This document shows, one piece after another, positions 1 to 7,847 of a stretch of 64,000 nt of DNA (its first letter is position 1; every line of letters starts with the position of its first letter). A program made the position numbers and the translations under genes. Below the pieces are notes generated by a model. The model searched no databases and had not been told where the DNA came from. It was given only the letters and a program-made list of their open reading frames with translations. The stretch covers positions 713,501 through 777,500 of the forward strand of contig NZ_JBEWTB010000002.1 in NCBI RefSeq assembly GCF_040549045.1, in the 5' to 3' direction. This stretch comes from Endozoicomonas sp. NE40. GTDB lineage: Bacteria; Pseudomonadota; Gammaproteobacteria; Pseudomonadales; Endozoicomonadaceae.

Positions 1-536
1 CACGCAAATTTACACTCATGTTTTGAATAAAGGCGGCAACGCCGTAAAAAGTCCTTTATCCAGACTATAACAGGCACGCTACCGCTTAGACATGAGCAAT
101 GGTCAGTCATTACTCGGGCAACAGTCTTCAACAAGTTTGATTTTTGAGTGGTACTATTATGTCATTTTATAATGTATCGCTGTACTAAATTGGCTCAAAA
201 AAATCACTATACTGACGACATTTCATAAGCGTTCAGCCAACAACGCTTACCCGTGAAACCTCAACAGGGGCATCTTAACGACTCCGGTCAATGTTCATTG
301 GAAGCAATTCCGTTACATCGCTTTCTTTTTGCATGATAGCCTCACTCAGATTGCTTTTTGAAGCGACAGGCATTTCTCTATGGATGTTTTGTCTTTATTC
401 GTTGCTCTATGACTTAAAACGCTCGAATGTGGATGGAGACGGATTTAACCGAACCATTATCGGCAAAGAATAGCTAAAAGGCTTTTGGTATAAGGAGTTT
501 TTAGGCTGGCTGGGATGTCAGTGGGGGGGGGAAGTG
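1..536. other. Intergenic stretch, no gene recognised
   Basis: I see no convincing gene here. A 60-codon open frame at 291-473 has no good ribosome binding site and no recognisable product. A run of nine G residues lies near 522-530, just beyond the 3' end of the tRNA gene. The stretch probably holds the end of a neighbouring intergenic region. Confidence 0.4.
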
Positions 537-613
537 TGGTCGGCGTGAGAGGATTCGAACCTCCGACCCTTTCGTCCCGAACGAAATGCGCTACCAGGCT
601 GCGCTACACGCCG
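537..613 (-). tRNA. proK: tRNA-Pro (anticodon CGG)
   Basis: Read on the minus strand, the 77 bases fold as a complete cloverleaf. The 7-bp acceptor stem is CGGCGTG/CACGCCG, with discriminator A and an encoded CCA. The D arm carries the AGCCTGGTA loop, the anticodon stem TTTCG/CGAAA closes loop TTCGGGA, and the T arm has TTCGAAT. Anticodon CGG reads the proline codon CCG. The gene stands alone, 41 bp beyond the stop codon of the macrodomain gene and on the same strand. The symbol proK follows the E. coli name for the CGG species. Confidence 0.93.
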
Positions 614-654
614 ATTATATTTGATGATTTATTTTAGTGAATTGACTATTTCTG

Positions 655-1200
655 TCAATCCTTACAGTCAGGCTGACGCTGGACGATTTCATGCAAAAGA
701 CGACGATAAATATCTGTCATCGCCTGATCAAAAAGAACAAATACAACCTCTTCAGGGCAAGCAGACTCTTTTAACCACTCAACAACCGTGGTGATAGCAA
801 TATGTGCCGCTTCTTCGTAAGGGTAACCGTAAACACCGCAACTGATAGCTGGAAAAGCAATACTGGTCAGCTGTTCCTGATCAGCAAGTTCAAGGGTCTT
901 TTGATAACAGGAGCGTAATAATTCGGTCTCGCCTGCCTCGCCGCCCTGCCATACAGGGCCAACAGTATGCAGGATTTTTTTTGCAGGAAGATTAAAGGCC
1001 GGAGTCACTCGCACCTGCCCTGTAGGACAGCCGTCGTATTCCCGACAGGCCTGTTGAAGCTGTGCAGCCCCTGCCGCACGATGTATGGCTCCATCAACCC
1101 CGCCGCCACCAGCCAGGCGGCTATTGGCAGCATTCACAATGCCATCAACAGCGATTTTGGTAATATCGCCCTGTACGACTTTGATCCGACCTTTAATCAT
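655..1200 (-). CDS. ymdB: Macrodomain protein, probable O-acetyl-ADP-ribose deacetylase
   Basis: A single macrodomain of about 181 residues, the usual length of the YmdB group. The ADP-ribose-binding signatures are visible: GDIT near residue 12, [20 protein letters not shown] near 24-43, and a GVYGYP-type loop near 120. Known members hydrolyse O-acetyl-ADP-ribose or remove mono-ADP-ribose; in E. coli YmdB also modulates RNase III. The start used is the ATG at 1200; a GTG at 1203 directly precedes it. It follows the DAHP synthase stop by a few bases, so the two genes are almost certainly co-transcribed and possibly translationally coupled. Why a macrodomain is coupled to aromatic biosynthesis is not clear. 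Confidence 0.85.
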   Translation of the reverse strand: MIKGRIKVVQGDITKIAVDGIVNAANSRLAGGGGVDGAIHRAAGAAQLQQACREYDGCPTGQVRVTPAFNLPAKKILHTVGPVWQGGEAGETELLRSCYQKTLELADQEQLTSIAFPAISCGVYGYPYEEAAHIAITTVVEWLKESACPEEVVFVLFDQAMTDIYRRLLHEIVQRQPDCKD

Positions 1201-1206
1201 CACGTT

Positions 1207-2568
1207 TCACTCATTGCGCAGCTTGCGGCAATCCTTCATTGTTTCAGCAATCAGGTAGGCCAGTTCCAGAGCCTGATCTGCATTCAGGCGAGGATCACAA
1301 TGTGTATGGTAGCGGTTGCCCAGGCTGTCGACCGTTACCGGGCGGGCTCCACCAATACACTCAGTGACATTCTGCCCCGTCATCTCAAAGTGAACACCAC
1401 CAGCATAAGTGCCTTCAGCACGGTGTACTTCAAAGAACTGCTTCACTTCACTCAGAATTTTTGAGACTTCACGGGTCTTATAGCCATTATCCGCTTTAAT
1501 CGTGTTGCCGTGCATTGGGTCACAGCTCCACAGTACTTTTTTACCCTCTCGCTCAACGGCTCGAATCAGGTCAGGCAGCCCTTTCTCAACGTTATCAGCC
1601 CCCATGCGCACAATCACATTCAAGCGACCTGCTTCATTCTCCGGATTCAGCAGATCAATCAGACGAATCAAGTCTTCCGGAGGCAGGGTTGGTCCCGCTT
1701 TCAGGCCAATCGGGTTATGAATACCCCGGGCAAATTCAACGTGCGCACCGTCCACCTGACGGGTACGGTCACCAATCCACAGCATATGAGCAGAGCAGTC
1801 ATACCAGTCACCTGTCAGGCTATCCCGACGGGTCATTGCCTGTTCATAAGGCAGTAACAGTGACTCGTGGGAAGTATAAAGATCCGTTTCGCTGATAGCA
1901 GCCGAGTTTTCAGCCGTAATACCGCAGGCTCTCATAAAGTCCAGTGCTTCATCAATCCGGTCGGCAAGGTGTGAGTATTGCTCTGATTGCGGACTGTTCG
2001 CCACAAAATCCAGGTTCCAGGCATGCACCTGCTCAAGGGAGGCCAGGCCGCCCTGAGCAAAAGCGCGCAACAGGTTCAGGGTAGAAGCCGATTGATGGTA
2101 AGCCATCAACATGCGTTCCGGGTCAGGTGTACGACTTTCAGCCGAAAAGTCCATGGCATTAATAATATCGCCACGGTAGATTGGCAGTTCCAGACCATTA
2201 ATGGTTTCTGTACCGGATGTACGCGGCTTGGCAAACTGACCCGCTACCCGGCCAACCTTGATCACAGGTGAACTGGCACCAAAGGTCAGAACCACCGCCA
2301 TCTGCATCAGAACTTTAAAGGTGTCACGGATATTATCGGCACTGAACTCCAGAAAGCTCTCAGCACAATCTCCGCCCTGCAGCAGGAAGGCATTTCCTTC
2401 TGTCGCCTGAGCCAGGCGTCTGCGTAATTCGCGCACCTCACCAGCAAATACCAACGGCGGCATTTTACGCAGGCGGTTTTCAACCTGCTGCAGATGAGCC
2501 TTGTCTGGATACTCTGGCAACTGGATAACTGGCATCTCTCTCCAGCTGTCAATATTCCACTGCTTCAT
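1207..2568 (-). CDS. aroF: 3-deoxy-7-phosphoheptulonate synthase, class II
   Basis: The 453-aa protein is a class II (plant/pseudomonad-type) DAHP synthase. It condenses phosphoenolpyruvate and erythrose-4-phosphate in the first step of the shikimate pathway. Recognisable blocks are the N-terminal [14 protein letters not shown], the [11 protein letters not shown] signature near residue 80, the [14 protein letters not shown] block near 125, and a C-terminal [10 protein letters not shown] plus [15 protein letters not shown] segment with metal-binding His, Glu and Cys. Length matches the family. It is unrelated in sequence to the AroF/G/H class I enzymes, so the symbol is used only loosely. The macrodomain gene follows immediately. 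Confidence 0.93.
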   Translation of the reverse strand: MKQWNIDSWREMPVIQLPEYPDKAHLQQVENRLRKMPPLVFAGEVRELRRRLAQATEGNAFLLQGGDCAESFLEFSADNIRDTFKVLMQMAVVLTFGASSPVIKVGRVAGQFAKPRTSGTETINGLELPIYRGDIINAMDFSAESRTPDPERMLMAYHQSASTLNLLRAFAQGGLASLEQVHAWNLDFVANSPQSEQYSHLADRIDEALDFMRACGITAENSAAISETDLYTSHESLLLPYEQAMTRRDSLTGDWYDCSAHMLWIGDRTRQVDGAHVEFARGIHNPIGLKAGPTLPPEDLIRLIDLLNPENEAGRLNVIVRMGADNVEKGLPDLIRAVEREGKKVLWSCDPMHGNTIKADNGYKTREVSKILSEVKQFFEVHRAEGTYAGGVHFEMTGQNVTECIGGARPVTVDSLGNRYHTHCDPRLNADQALELAYLIAETMKDCRKLRNE

Positions 2569-2753
2569 TCACTTCTCTCATGAATCAATTTTTACTCAGC
2601 TGGCAATAGTACAACAGATATTTCAACAAAGCTGTGTCTTATACGTAAACATTTTTGCAATTGCACAAGTAAACACCGTCGCCAGCATAACCCAAAAAAT
2701 TCACAGACAGGCACACAAAAAAGATCACTAAAGTACCAATTTTAAATCCGTAC

Positions 2754-2782
2754 TTTACACAGCAAAAATTCACTGTTATACA
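2754..2782 (+). promoter_or_regulatory. Candidate sigma-70 promoter
   Basis: TTTACA (2754-2759) and TATACA (2777-2782) are separated by exactly 17 bases, each with one mismatch to consensus. Transcription would begin near 2789 and run through the mini-ORF and terminator toward the gene at 3097. It lies divergent to the DAHP synthase gene. Confidence 0.5.
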
Positions 2783-2848
2783 GTACATTACGAATTCAAC
2801 CAGACAATTTTACCTAGCATGCTTTTCCATCTATCTGTGACCAAGACC

Positions 2849-2896
2849 ATGATTAAACGCACCATGATTATGCGGTGCGGGGTCTGTTGTGGATAG
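2849..2896 (+). other. Possible leader peptide ORF (15 codons)
   Basis: An ATG-to-TAG mini-ORF encodes MIKRTMIMRCGVCCG, with three cysteine codons in its last six sense codons. It sits between a good promoter and an intrinsic terminator, and its 3' part overlaps a segment (2879-2888) that can pair with the 5' arm of that terminator. No strong Shine-Dalgarno sequence precedes the ATG, so translation is unproven. Confidence 0.3.
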
Positions 2897-2914
2897 CTGA
2901 AAGGCACAGAACAG

Positions 2915-2950
2915 GCCCCCGCATCGAAAACGATCCGGGGGCTTTTTTTT
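2915..2950 (+). terminator. Intrinsic terminator / possible attenuator
   Basis: A 12-bp stem (GCCCCCGCATCG with CGATCCGGGGGC, one internal mismatch, AAAA loop) is followed by eight T residues. It lies 147 bp before the start of the small gene at 3097 and after no annotated gene. It therefore either ends a short RNA or acts as a leader attenuator. An alternative pairing, GGGGTCTGTT (2879-2888) with AACAGGCCCC (2910-2919), would disrupt it. Confidence 0.8.
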
Positions 2951-3096
2951 CGGGTAAAAAAACCTTGCAGACTTTTGCAGCAAGGGAACCAGTGCAAAGT
3001 TAACAATCAACCATGAGCTGAAAATGCCGTTAATTCAGAACAAGCCAGCGTGATAAAGCTTGATCAACCGCATTTTCATAGTAAAAGGACAAGACA

Positions 3097-3333
3097 GTGA
3101 GTTATCTGAAACTGAGACTGGTCACCACAGGCAGCCTCGGCAACCTGGAAAAGGTTCTTCATTCCGACGCCAGTTATGACCTGAAAATCAATCATTTCTC
3201 GGCAGAACGCAATATTGATCGTGACCACTATGAAGTAGAAATGTGCATTTCCGGTTTTCATACTCAGGATCAGGTCATCATGAAACTGGCGGGAGAAAAA
3301 GAGATCCGCGAGCTGACACCACTGCGCCGATAA
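3097..3333 (+). CDS. Small ACT-like protein, function unknown
   Basis: A 78-aa soluble protein with a GTG start preceded by AAAGGA at a good distance. Its pattern (beta strand KLRLVTT, helix GNLEKVLH, two strands around INHFSAERNI and YEVEMCISGF, a helix QVIMKLAG and a final strand IRELTPL) resembles a single ACT fold, a small ligand-sensing domain found in amino-acid metabolism regulators. That assignment is an inference from secondary-structure pattern only. It has its own attenuator-like leader and is convergent with the sulfurtransferase gene; the two stop codons are 20 bp apart. Confidence 0.6.
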   Translation: MSYLKLRLVTTGSLGNLEKVLHSDASYDLKINHFSAERNIDRDHYEVEMCISGFHTQDQVIMKLAGEKEIRELTPLRR

Positions 3334-3342
3334 CGATATGGA

Positions 3343-3365
3343 CGTCAGGGAGCTTATCCCTGACG
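3343..3365. terminator. Convergent hairpin between two stop codons
   Basis: A perfect 9-bp inverted repeat (CGTCAGGGA, 5-nt loop, TCCCTGACG) spans the junction of the 3097 gene and the convergent sulfurtransferase gene, overlapping the latter's stop. It has no T-tract in either direction, so it may be a weak bidirectional terminator or a transcript-end stabiliser. Confidence 0.4.
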
Positions 3366-4205
3366 CCTCTGGCCCATTGCAACCGGACGAGATTCATCGG
3401 TTATCCATTCGCTCCATGATCCCGGATAAAGTTTCGCCCCCGCCAGCCCGGCATATTCCATTGCCAGAATATTGTGGCACGCCGTAACGCCTGAGCCACA
3501 ATAGAAGACGGGCTTAAGGCCAGCAGGCAACAAGGCGTTAAAGGTCTGTCTGAGTGACTCTGCCGCAAGGAAGCGTCCTTCATCATCCATATTGTCTGAA
3601 AATGGATGACACAGAGCCCCGGGAATATGCCCGGCTCGGGCATCAATGGGTTCAGACTCTCCTGCAAAACGCTCATAGGAACGTGCATCCACCAGACTAA
3701 AACAAGGATCATCAAGCTGGCTGAGAATGTCCTGTGCCGAAACCGTCTCTTCGTCGTGTAAATGGCTGATAAACTGACTGGAGTGGATCTCTGGCCGTTC
3801 TGAAGTCAGCGGATACCGACCTGCGAGCCAGGCTTTAAAGCCTCCATGTAGAACACTCACATGCTGCACTCCGATCCAGCGCAGCTGCCACCAGGCCCTT
3901 GCTGCCATGGCATGGCCGCCATCGTCATACACAACAACATGAGTATCGTCGTTAACTCCCCAAGAGCGAACCCGTTCTGCAAAAACATCGGGTTCAGGTA
4001 ACGGGTGCCGTCCTGTTTTGCCAGGGATAATGGCACCTGACAAATCGCCTTCCAGGTCGGCATAACAGGCACCCGGCAAATGGCTCTGGTTATAGAGAGA
4101 ATATCCCGCTGAGGGATTGGCAAGGTCATAACGGGCATCAATGATGGCAATGCGCTCATTATTGAGCAGCGTAGCCAGGACTTCTGGCTCTATGAGTGGC
4201 GACAT
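3354..4205 (-). CDS. sseA: 3-mercaptopyruvate / thiosulfate sulfurtransferase
   Basis: A 283-aa tandem-rhodanese enzyme, the usual SseA length. The N-terminal inactive domain contains IAIIDARYDLANP and VVYDDGGHAMAARAWW. The C-terminal domain carries LVDARSYERFAGESEP and the active-site loop CGSGVTAC, with catalytic Cys near residue 236. The CGSGVTA loop is the signature of 3-mercaptopyruvate sulfurtransferases rather than classical rhodaneses. It would transfer sulfane sulfur to cyanide or thiols in the cytoplasm. The gene stands alone, facing the small ACT-like gene. Confidence 0.9.
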   Translation of the reverse strand: MSPLIEPEVLATLLNNERIAIIDARYDLANPSAGYSLYNQSHLPGACYADLEGDLSGAIIPGKTGRHPLPEPDVFAERVRSWGVNDDTHVVVYDDGGHAMAARAWWQLRWIGVQHVSVLHGGFKAWLAGRYPLTSERPEIHSSQFISHLHDEETVSAQDILSQLDDPCFSLVDARSYERFAGESEPIDARAGHIPGALCHPFSDNMDDEGRFLAAESLRQTFNALLPAGLKPVFYCGSGVTACHNILAMEYAGLAGAKLYPGSWSEWITDESRPVAMGQRRQG

Positions 4206-4286
4206 AACGATCCCATCAAATGCTGGATTAACGAGAGAATATCACGGGCAGGAAGAACACAGCAACGACGCCTCTGTTCAGTCAAC

Positions 4287-4817
4287 TTAAGGCTCCGGTG
4301 GCCAGGGCCTTAGTGCATCTCCTTCGACCCAGGATCTGACCCACTCAGGCAGTTCTGTTTCCCATTGTTCAAGCCCCATCTCGTCCAGAACTTTCTGCGT
4401 TGGAACCCCCCCGCTTTTACTGGTCACCGCTGTTCGCAGCAATACAGACGAAGCTGGCTGTCCCTTAACCCACATAGACTGGGCAACGTAAGTCCACCGG
4501 TCATCTATCCCAACCAGTTGAGTCCGTATGGTGACCCGGTCAAACATTCTGACCCGTCGGCGGTAACGCACAGAACTGCCCGCCACCGCAAAGCCCCAGC
4601 GGTTGCGTCGCAAGACCTCAGACAGACCCGTGCGGATCGATAGATCGAACCGGCCAATATCATACAAAGTCAGCATCCGACCATTATTGACCTCCATAAA
4701 CATATCCAGATCCCATGGACGACAGCGAAAGGTGGTCTCACAGAGATCACTGACAGAAATGCGTGATGAAAATCTGGCTTTAATGCTGGACGTCAATAGA
4801 CGTATAAGAGGGTACAT
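4287..4817 (-). CDS. Hotdog-fold acyl-CoA thioesterase family protein
   Basis: A 176-aa protein of the 4-hydroxybenzoyl-CoA thioesterase-like group. The segment RCRPWDLDMFMEVNNGRML near residue 33 is the variant of the hotdog active-site helix seen in the subgroup that has Asn-Asn-Gly in place of the usual catalytic pattern. It is followed by VRYRRRVRMFDRVTIRTQL (substrate strand) and FVAQSMW-type strands. It likely hydrolyses an acyl-CoA thioester; substrate unknown. It is a single gene, minus strand, with about 80 bp to the sulfurtransferase start. Confidence 0.7.
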   Translation of the reverse strand: MYPLIRLLTSSIKARFSSRISVSDLCETTFRCRPWDLDMFMEVNNGRMLTLYDIGRFDLSIRTGLSEVLRRNRWGFAVAGSSVRYRRRVRMFDRVTIRTQLVGIDDRWTYVAQSMWVKGQPASSVLLRTAVTSKSGGVPTQKVLDEMGLEQWETELPEWVRSWVEGDALRPWPPEP

Positions 4818-5135
4818 AACATCCTTTTCGATAATCCATTTTTTGGAAAATAGTTATTTGAATACAGTTATCAGACTATCAGTCAATCGCTATAAAGTTC
4901 ATCAGAGATAAGAGTTTTTTGCAATGTTGTATGGTGGGAAAAGTATATTCAGAGGAAAGTAATAAAAAGTAACCCGCCGAGTCCCTGGCAGGTTGTATCA
5001 CTTCCTTGTGATGAGCGCTGTCCTTGCACTTACAAGATAACAACACCCGGGCAGAGCGAGCTATAGGCAGATCACGGCATTTACTGTAAGAAATATCCTA
5101 CACCTTGCTTTTAACTGCACTATTTTTTAACTGCG
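4818..5135. other. Intergenic, nothing recognised
   Basis: This AT-rich stretch lies between the thioesterase start and the stop of the small anchored protein. I see no gene, terminator or strong repeat in it. It probably holds the promoter of the thioesterase gene on the minus strand. Confidence 0.4.
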
Positions 5136-5471
5136 CTATGGTGTGAGCCCCCCGGACTTATCCACCACCTGATTATCGATAATGACTTTTTCAGAAAGGA
5201 TACTTGAAATCTCGTCGGCATCCTCTGTGCCATTTTCAATCAGAATCCGTGTAACGGCACCAGCATCATCGTCTTTGTCAAAATCATAGCCTTCAGGAAA
5301 AACCGGCTCCACGCCAACCGGGTCTGGAAAAATCATGGTTTCCTCAATGATGGCTTCTACCGGCAGCTCCGTCACATTTTCGTTGTTGTTATCAGGCAGC
5401 AGAAACAGCCCCGTCACAATCGCGCCTATACCCACTGCAAGACCTGCACCCCAAAGCACTTCCTTTCTCAT
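5136..5471 (-). CDS. Small membrane-anchored protein, function unknown
   Basis: A 111-aa protein from the ATG at 5471, chosen because GAGG precedes it by about 6 bases; an upstream ATG at 5495 would add eight residues. Residues about 5-24 form one hydrophobic segment (VLWGAGLAVGIGAIVTGLFL). An acidic, proline-rich, presumably periplasmic region follows, rich in Glu, Val and Asp and including KDDDAGA. No family was recognised. It is divergent from the lipid A modification operon; a regulatory link is possible but not shown. Confidence 0.6.
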   Translation of the reverse strand: MRKEVLWGAGLAVGIGAIVTGLFLLPDNNNENVTELPVEAIIEETMIFPDPVGVEPVFPEGYDFDKDDDAGAVTRILIENGTEDADEISSILSEKVIIDNQVVDKSGGLTP

Positions 5472-5628
5472 ATCAAACCTCAAAGCCGAAAACATGGCGA
5501 CAACCTTATGGGCTGTAACAGAGCCTGCCCCGGGTCATGTAATTAGGGTTTACAACAATAACCGTTTATAATGGTGGTGTTAACTGATCTGTCACTAATA
5601 ATCATTAAAAGAATCGCCCGGAGCGCTG

Positions 5629-6579
5629 ATGACCGACAACACATCCTTCAGCCTGAGCTGTGTCGTACCCGTTTTCAACGAAGGACCGGTCATTGTACAG
5701 TTTCTCGAGGCATTACAAGAGCGCCTGCAGGGAATCACGCCAGACTATGAAATCGTCGTGGTAGATGATGGTAGCCAGGACAACACCGTTCAGCTGGTCG
5801 AAAGCTATTGCGATGGCCAGCACATCAAACTGATCGAACTCTCTCGGAATTTTGGCAAGGAAACCGCTTTGACAGCTGGTATTGATGCAACCGACAGCGA
5901 TGCTGTTATTCTGATTGATGCCGACTTCCAGCACCCGCTGGACATGCTTCCGGTCTTTGTTGATTACTGGCGCCAGGGCTATCAGATGGTCTATGGCATA
6001 CGCCAGAACCGCCACGATGAGCCTTATCTCAAGAAAAAAGGCGCCCAGCTTTTTTACCAGATTATGCACTCTAGTACAGGAATCAATGTCCCTGCACACG
6101 CAGGTGATTTTCGCCTGATGGATCGCAAGGTGGTTGAAGCGCTCAAGTCCCTGCCCGAGCGCAACCGCTTTATGAAAGGCATCTACGCCTGGGTAGGTTA
6201 TAAAACCATCGGCCTGCCCTTTCAGGTTCAGGACAGAATGGCTGGCGAATCAGGCTGGGGCTTTGCCAAACTGACGAACCTGGCCCTGTCTGGCATTACG
6301 GCATTCACTACCCTGCCTCTGCGTATTGTTGGCGGACTGGGGTTACTGATTTCTATTGTTTCCGTGTTTTATGCCTTTTTTATCATATTTAAAACCCTGT
6401 TCCTTGGCACACCTTTGCCTGGCTGGCCAACGGTTATTGTTGCTATTACTTTTATCGGGGGGATACAACTGTTGTCGCTCTGGGTGCTGGGGGAATACAT
6501 TGCCGGTATATTCAATGAAGTCAAACAGAGACCAAGGTACCTGATTCAACGTCAGATCGGTTTTAAGAAAAAACACTAG
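5629..6579 (+). CDS. GT2 polyprenyl-phosphate glycosyltransferase (ArnC/FlmF-like)
   Basis: A 316-aa family 2 glycosyltransferase of the DPM1/ArnC/GtrB type. The nucleotide-sugar fold is shown by SCVVPVFNEG near residue 10, VVDDGSQDNT near 45, LSRNFGKETALTAGID near 72 and the metal-binding DADFQHP near 97. Two C-terminal membrane helices (about 228-250 and 264-285) anchor it. Such enzymes load a sugar or N-acetyl sugar onto undecaprenyl phosphate on the cytoplasmic face. It opens a four-gene operon with a GtrA flippase, a YdjC deacetylase and an ArnT-like transferase. That set suggests an Und-P-HexNAc product like that of Francisella FlmF2. Confidence 0.88.
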   Translation: MTDNTSFSLSCVVPVFNEGPVIVQFLEALQERLQGITPDYEIVVVDDGSQDNTVQLVESYCDGQHIKLIELSRNFGKETALTAGIDATDSDAVILIDADFQHPLDMLPVFVDYWRQGYQMVYGIRQNRHDEPYLKKKGAQLFYQIMHSSTGINVPAHAGDFRLMDRKVVEALKSLPERNRFMKGIYAWVGYKTIGLPFQVQDRMAGESGWGFAKLTNLALSGITAFTTLPLRIVGGLGLLISIVSVFYAFFIIFKTLFLGTPLPGWPTVIVAITFIGGIQLLSLWVLGEYIAGIFNEVKQRPRYLIQRQIGFKKKH

Positions 6580-6604
6580 TACGTCCACAGAACAACGGTT
6601 ATCC

Positions 6605-6970
6605 ATGCAAATCATCAAGTTTACCGTGGTAGGCGCCCTGGCAGCACTGGTTCATCTCGCCTCGCTCTGGCTGATTGTGAACTTTCTCGCCCTTGACCCG
6701 GTTGTCGCAAACATTCTCGCCTTCTTCTGTGCCTTTACGGTCAGCTTTTCTGGTCAGAGCCTCTGGACTTTCAACCATAAGTCCCATAACCACCATGCCG
6801 CGTTTCGGTACCTGATCATCCAGTTATTGTGCAGCTTTCTCCTCAACCAGGCGTTATACACACTGCTGTTTCTGTACACACCACTGCACTATCTGGTCGC
6901 CAGCTTTATTGTCCTGATTACTATCCCAGTCATCACCTTTACCCTTAGCAAATACTGGGCGTTCCGATGA
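6605..6970 (+). CDS. GtrA-family membrane protein (probable lipid-linked sugar flippase)
   Basis: A 121-aa protein with four predicted membrane segments. It has the GtrA pattern of KFTVVGALAALVHL at the start, VANILAFFCAFTVSF in helix two and the C-terminal LSKYWAFR (family SRxWVF). GtrA proteins are thought to move polyprenyl-phosphate sugars across the inner membrane. It starts 25 bp after the GT2 gene and its stop overlaps the next start by 4 bp (ATGA), supporting one operon. Confidence 0.85.
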   Translation: MQIIKFTVVGALAALVHLASLWLIVNFLALDPVVANILAFFCAFTVSFSGQSLWTFNHKSHNHHAAFRYLIIQLLCSFLLNQALYTLLFLYTPLHYLVASFIVLITIPVITFTLSKYWAFR

Positions 6971-7785
6971 AATCACTGACTCTTTGCGCCGACGACTACG
7001 GTATGCACCCTCAGGTGTCGAAAGCTATTGTCAAGCTGATCCAACAGAAGCGGGTACAGGCAACCAGTTGTCTGGTTACCTCACCGTACTGGCAGGAATC
7101 AGTCCAGTATATTGCAGACATTCGGGCTCAGGCAGATGTTGGTCTGCACCTTAACTTTACTGAAGGCAGCGGACTGAGCAATGGGTATGTTAATGGTCTT
7201 CCCGGCCTTGGCAAAATACTGGCACTCAGCCATTTAAGACTACTGAACACATCGAACCTGATTGAAGAGACCAGAGCACAGCTTGAAGCCTTCACATCTG
7301 CAACGGGTTTTTTTCCTGACTTTATTGACGGCCATCAGCACGTACACCACTTGCCCCAGGTTCGTGATGCCCTGCTGAAAGTGATCACCCGTTATTCGCT
7401 GTCAGATCGTTTCTGGGTTCGCAGTGTTCATCCAATGCACTACAACGCTTCAGACATAAAAGCCCGGATTATTGTCCAGAGTGGCGCAAGAGTGTTTCAC
7501 AGGCAATTGCAGTCAAACCAGATTCATCATAACCGAGCCTTTGCCGGTGTTTATTCTTTAGCCCCAAACCAGCCGTTCAGGCAATACATGCGACACTGGA
7601 TGAGGCATTTAAAAGATCACGGCCTGATAATGTGCCACCCTGCCCTGTTGGTAACCCCCGATAGTATTGACCACGCAGAAGCCAGGTTGCAGGAGTATAA
7701 TTATCTTAACAGTAACAACTTTTCTTCTGACTGCACTGAAAACACGATTAAGCTCATAAAATTTTCCGAGAACACTGTCATGTAA
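6967..7785 (+). CDS. YdjC/ChbG/NaxD-type carbohydrate deacetylase
   Basis: A 272-aa YdjC-fold metal-dependent deacetylase. The N-terminal LCADDYGMHPQVS supplies the catalytic and metal Asp residues. VGLHLNFTEG near residue 58 and FIDGHQHVHHLPQV near 118 supply metal-binding histidines. In Francisella and Bordetella, NaxD of this family removes the acetyl group from undecaprenyl-phosphate GalNAc or GlcNAc so that the amino sugar can be attached to lipid A; HpnK and ChbG are other members. The setting between a polyprenyl-sugar synthase and an ArnT-like transferase favours the NaxD role. It overlaps gtrA by 4 bp. Confidence 0.85.
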   Translation: MKSLTLCADDYGMHPQVSKAIVKLIQQKRVQATSCLVTSPYWQESVQYIADIRAQADVGLHLNFTEGSGLSNGYVNGLPGLGKILALSHLRLLNTSNLIEETRAQLEAFTSATGFFPDFIDGHQHVHHLPQVRDALLKVITRYSLSDRFWVRSVHPMHYNASDIKARIIVQSGARVFHRQLQSNQIHHNRAFAGVYSLAPNQPFRQYMRHWMRHLKDHGLIMCHPALLVTPDSIDHAEARLQEYNYLNSNNFSSDCTENTIKLIKFSENTVM

Positions 7786-7847
7786 TTAACTCATGGTTAA
7801 TAACATCCTACCAACAATAAAACTGATTCAATCATTACGAAAAGCCT

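Noticed and set aside
291..473. 60-aa open frame upstream of the tRNA
   Set aside because: No ribosome binding site, no homology, atypical composition.
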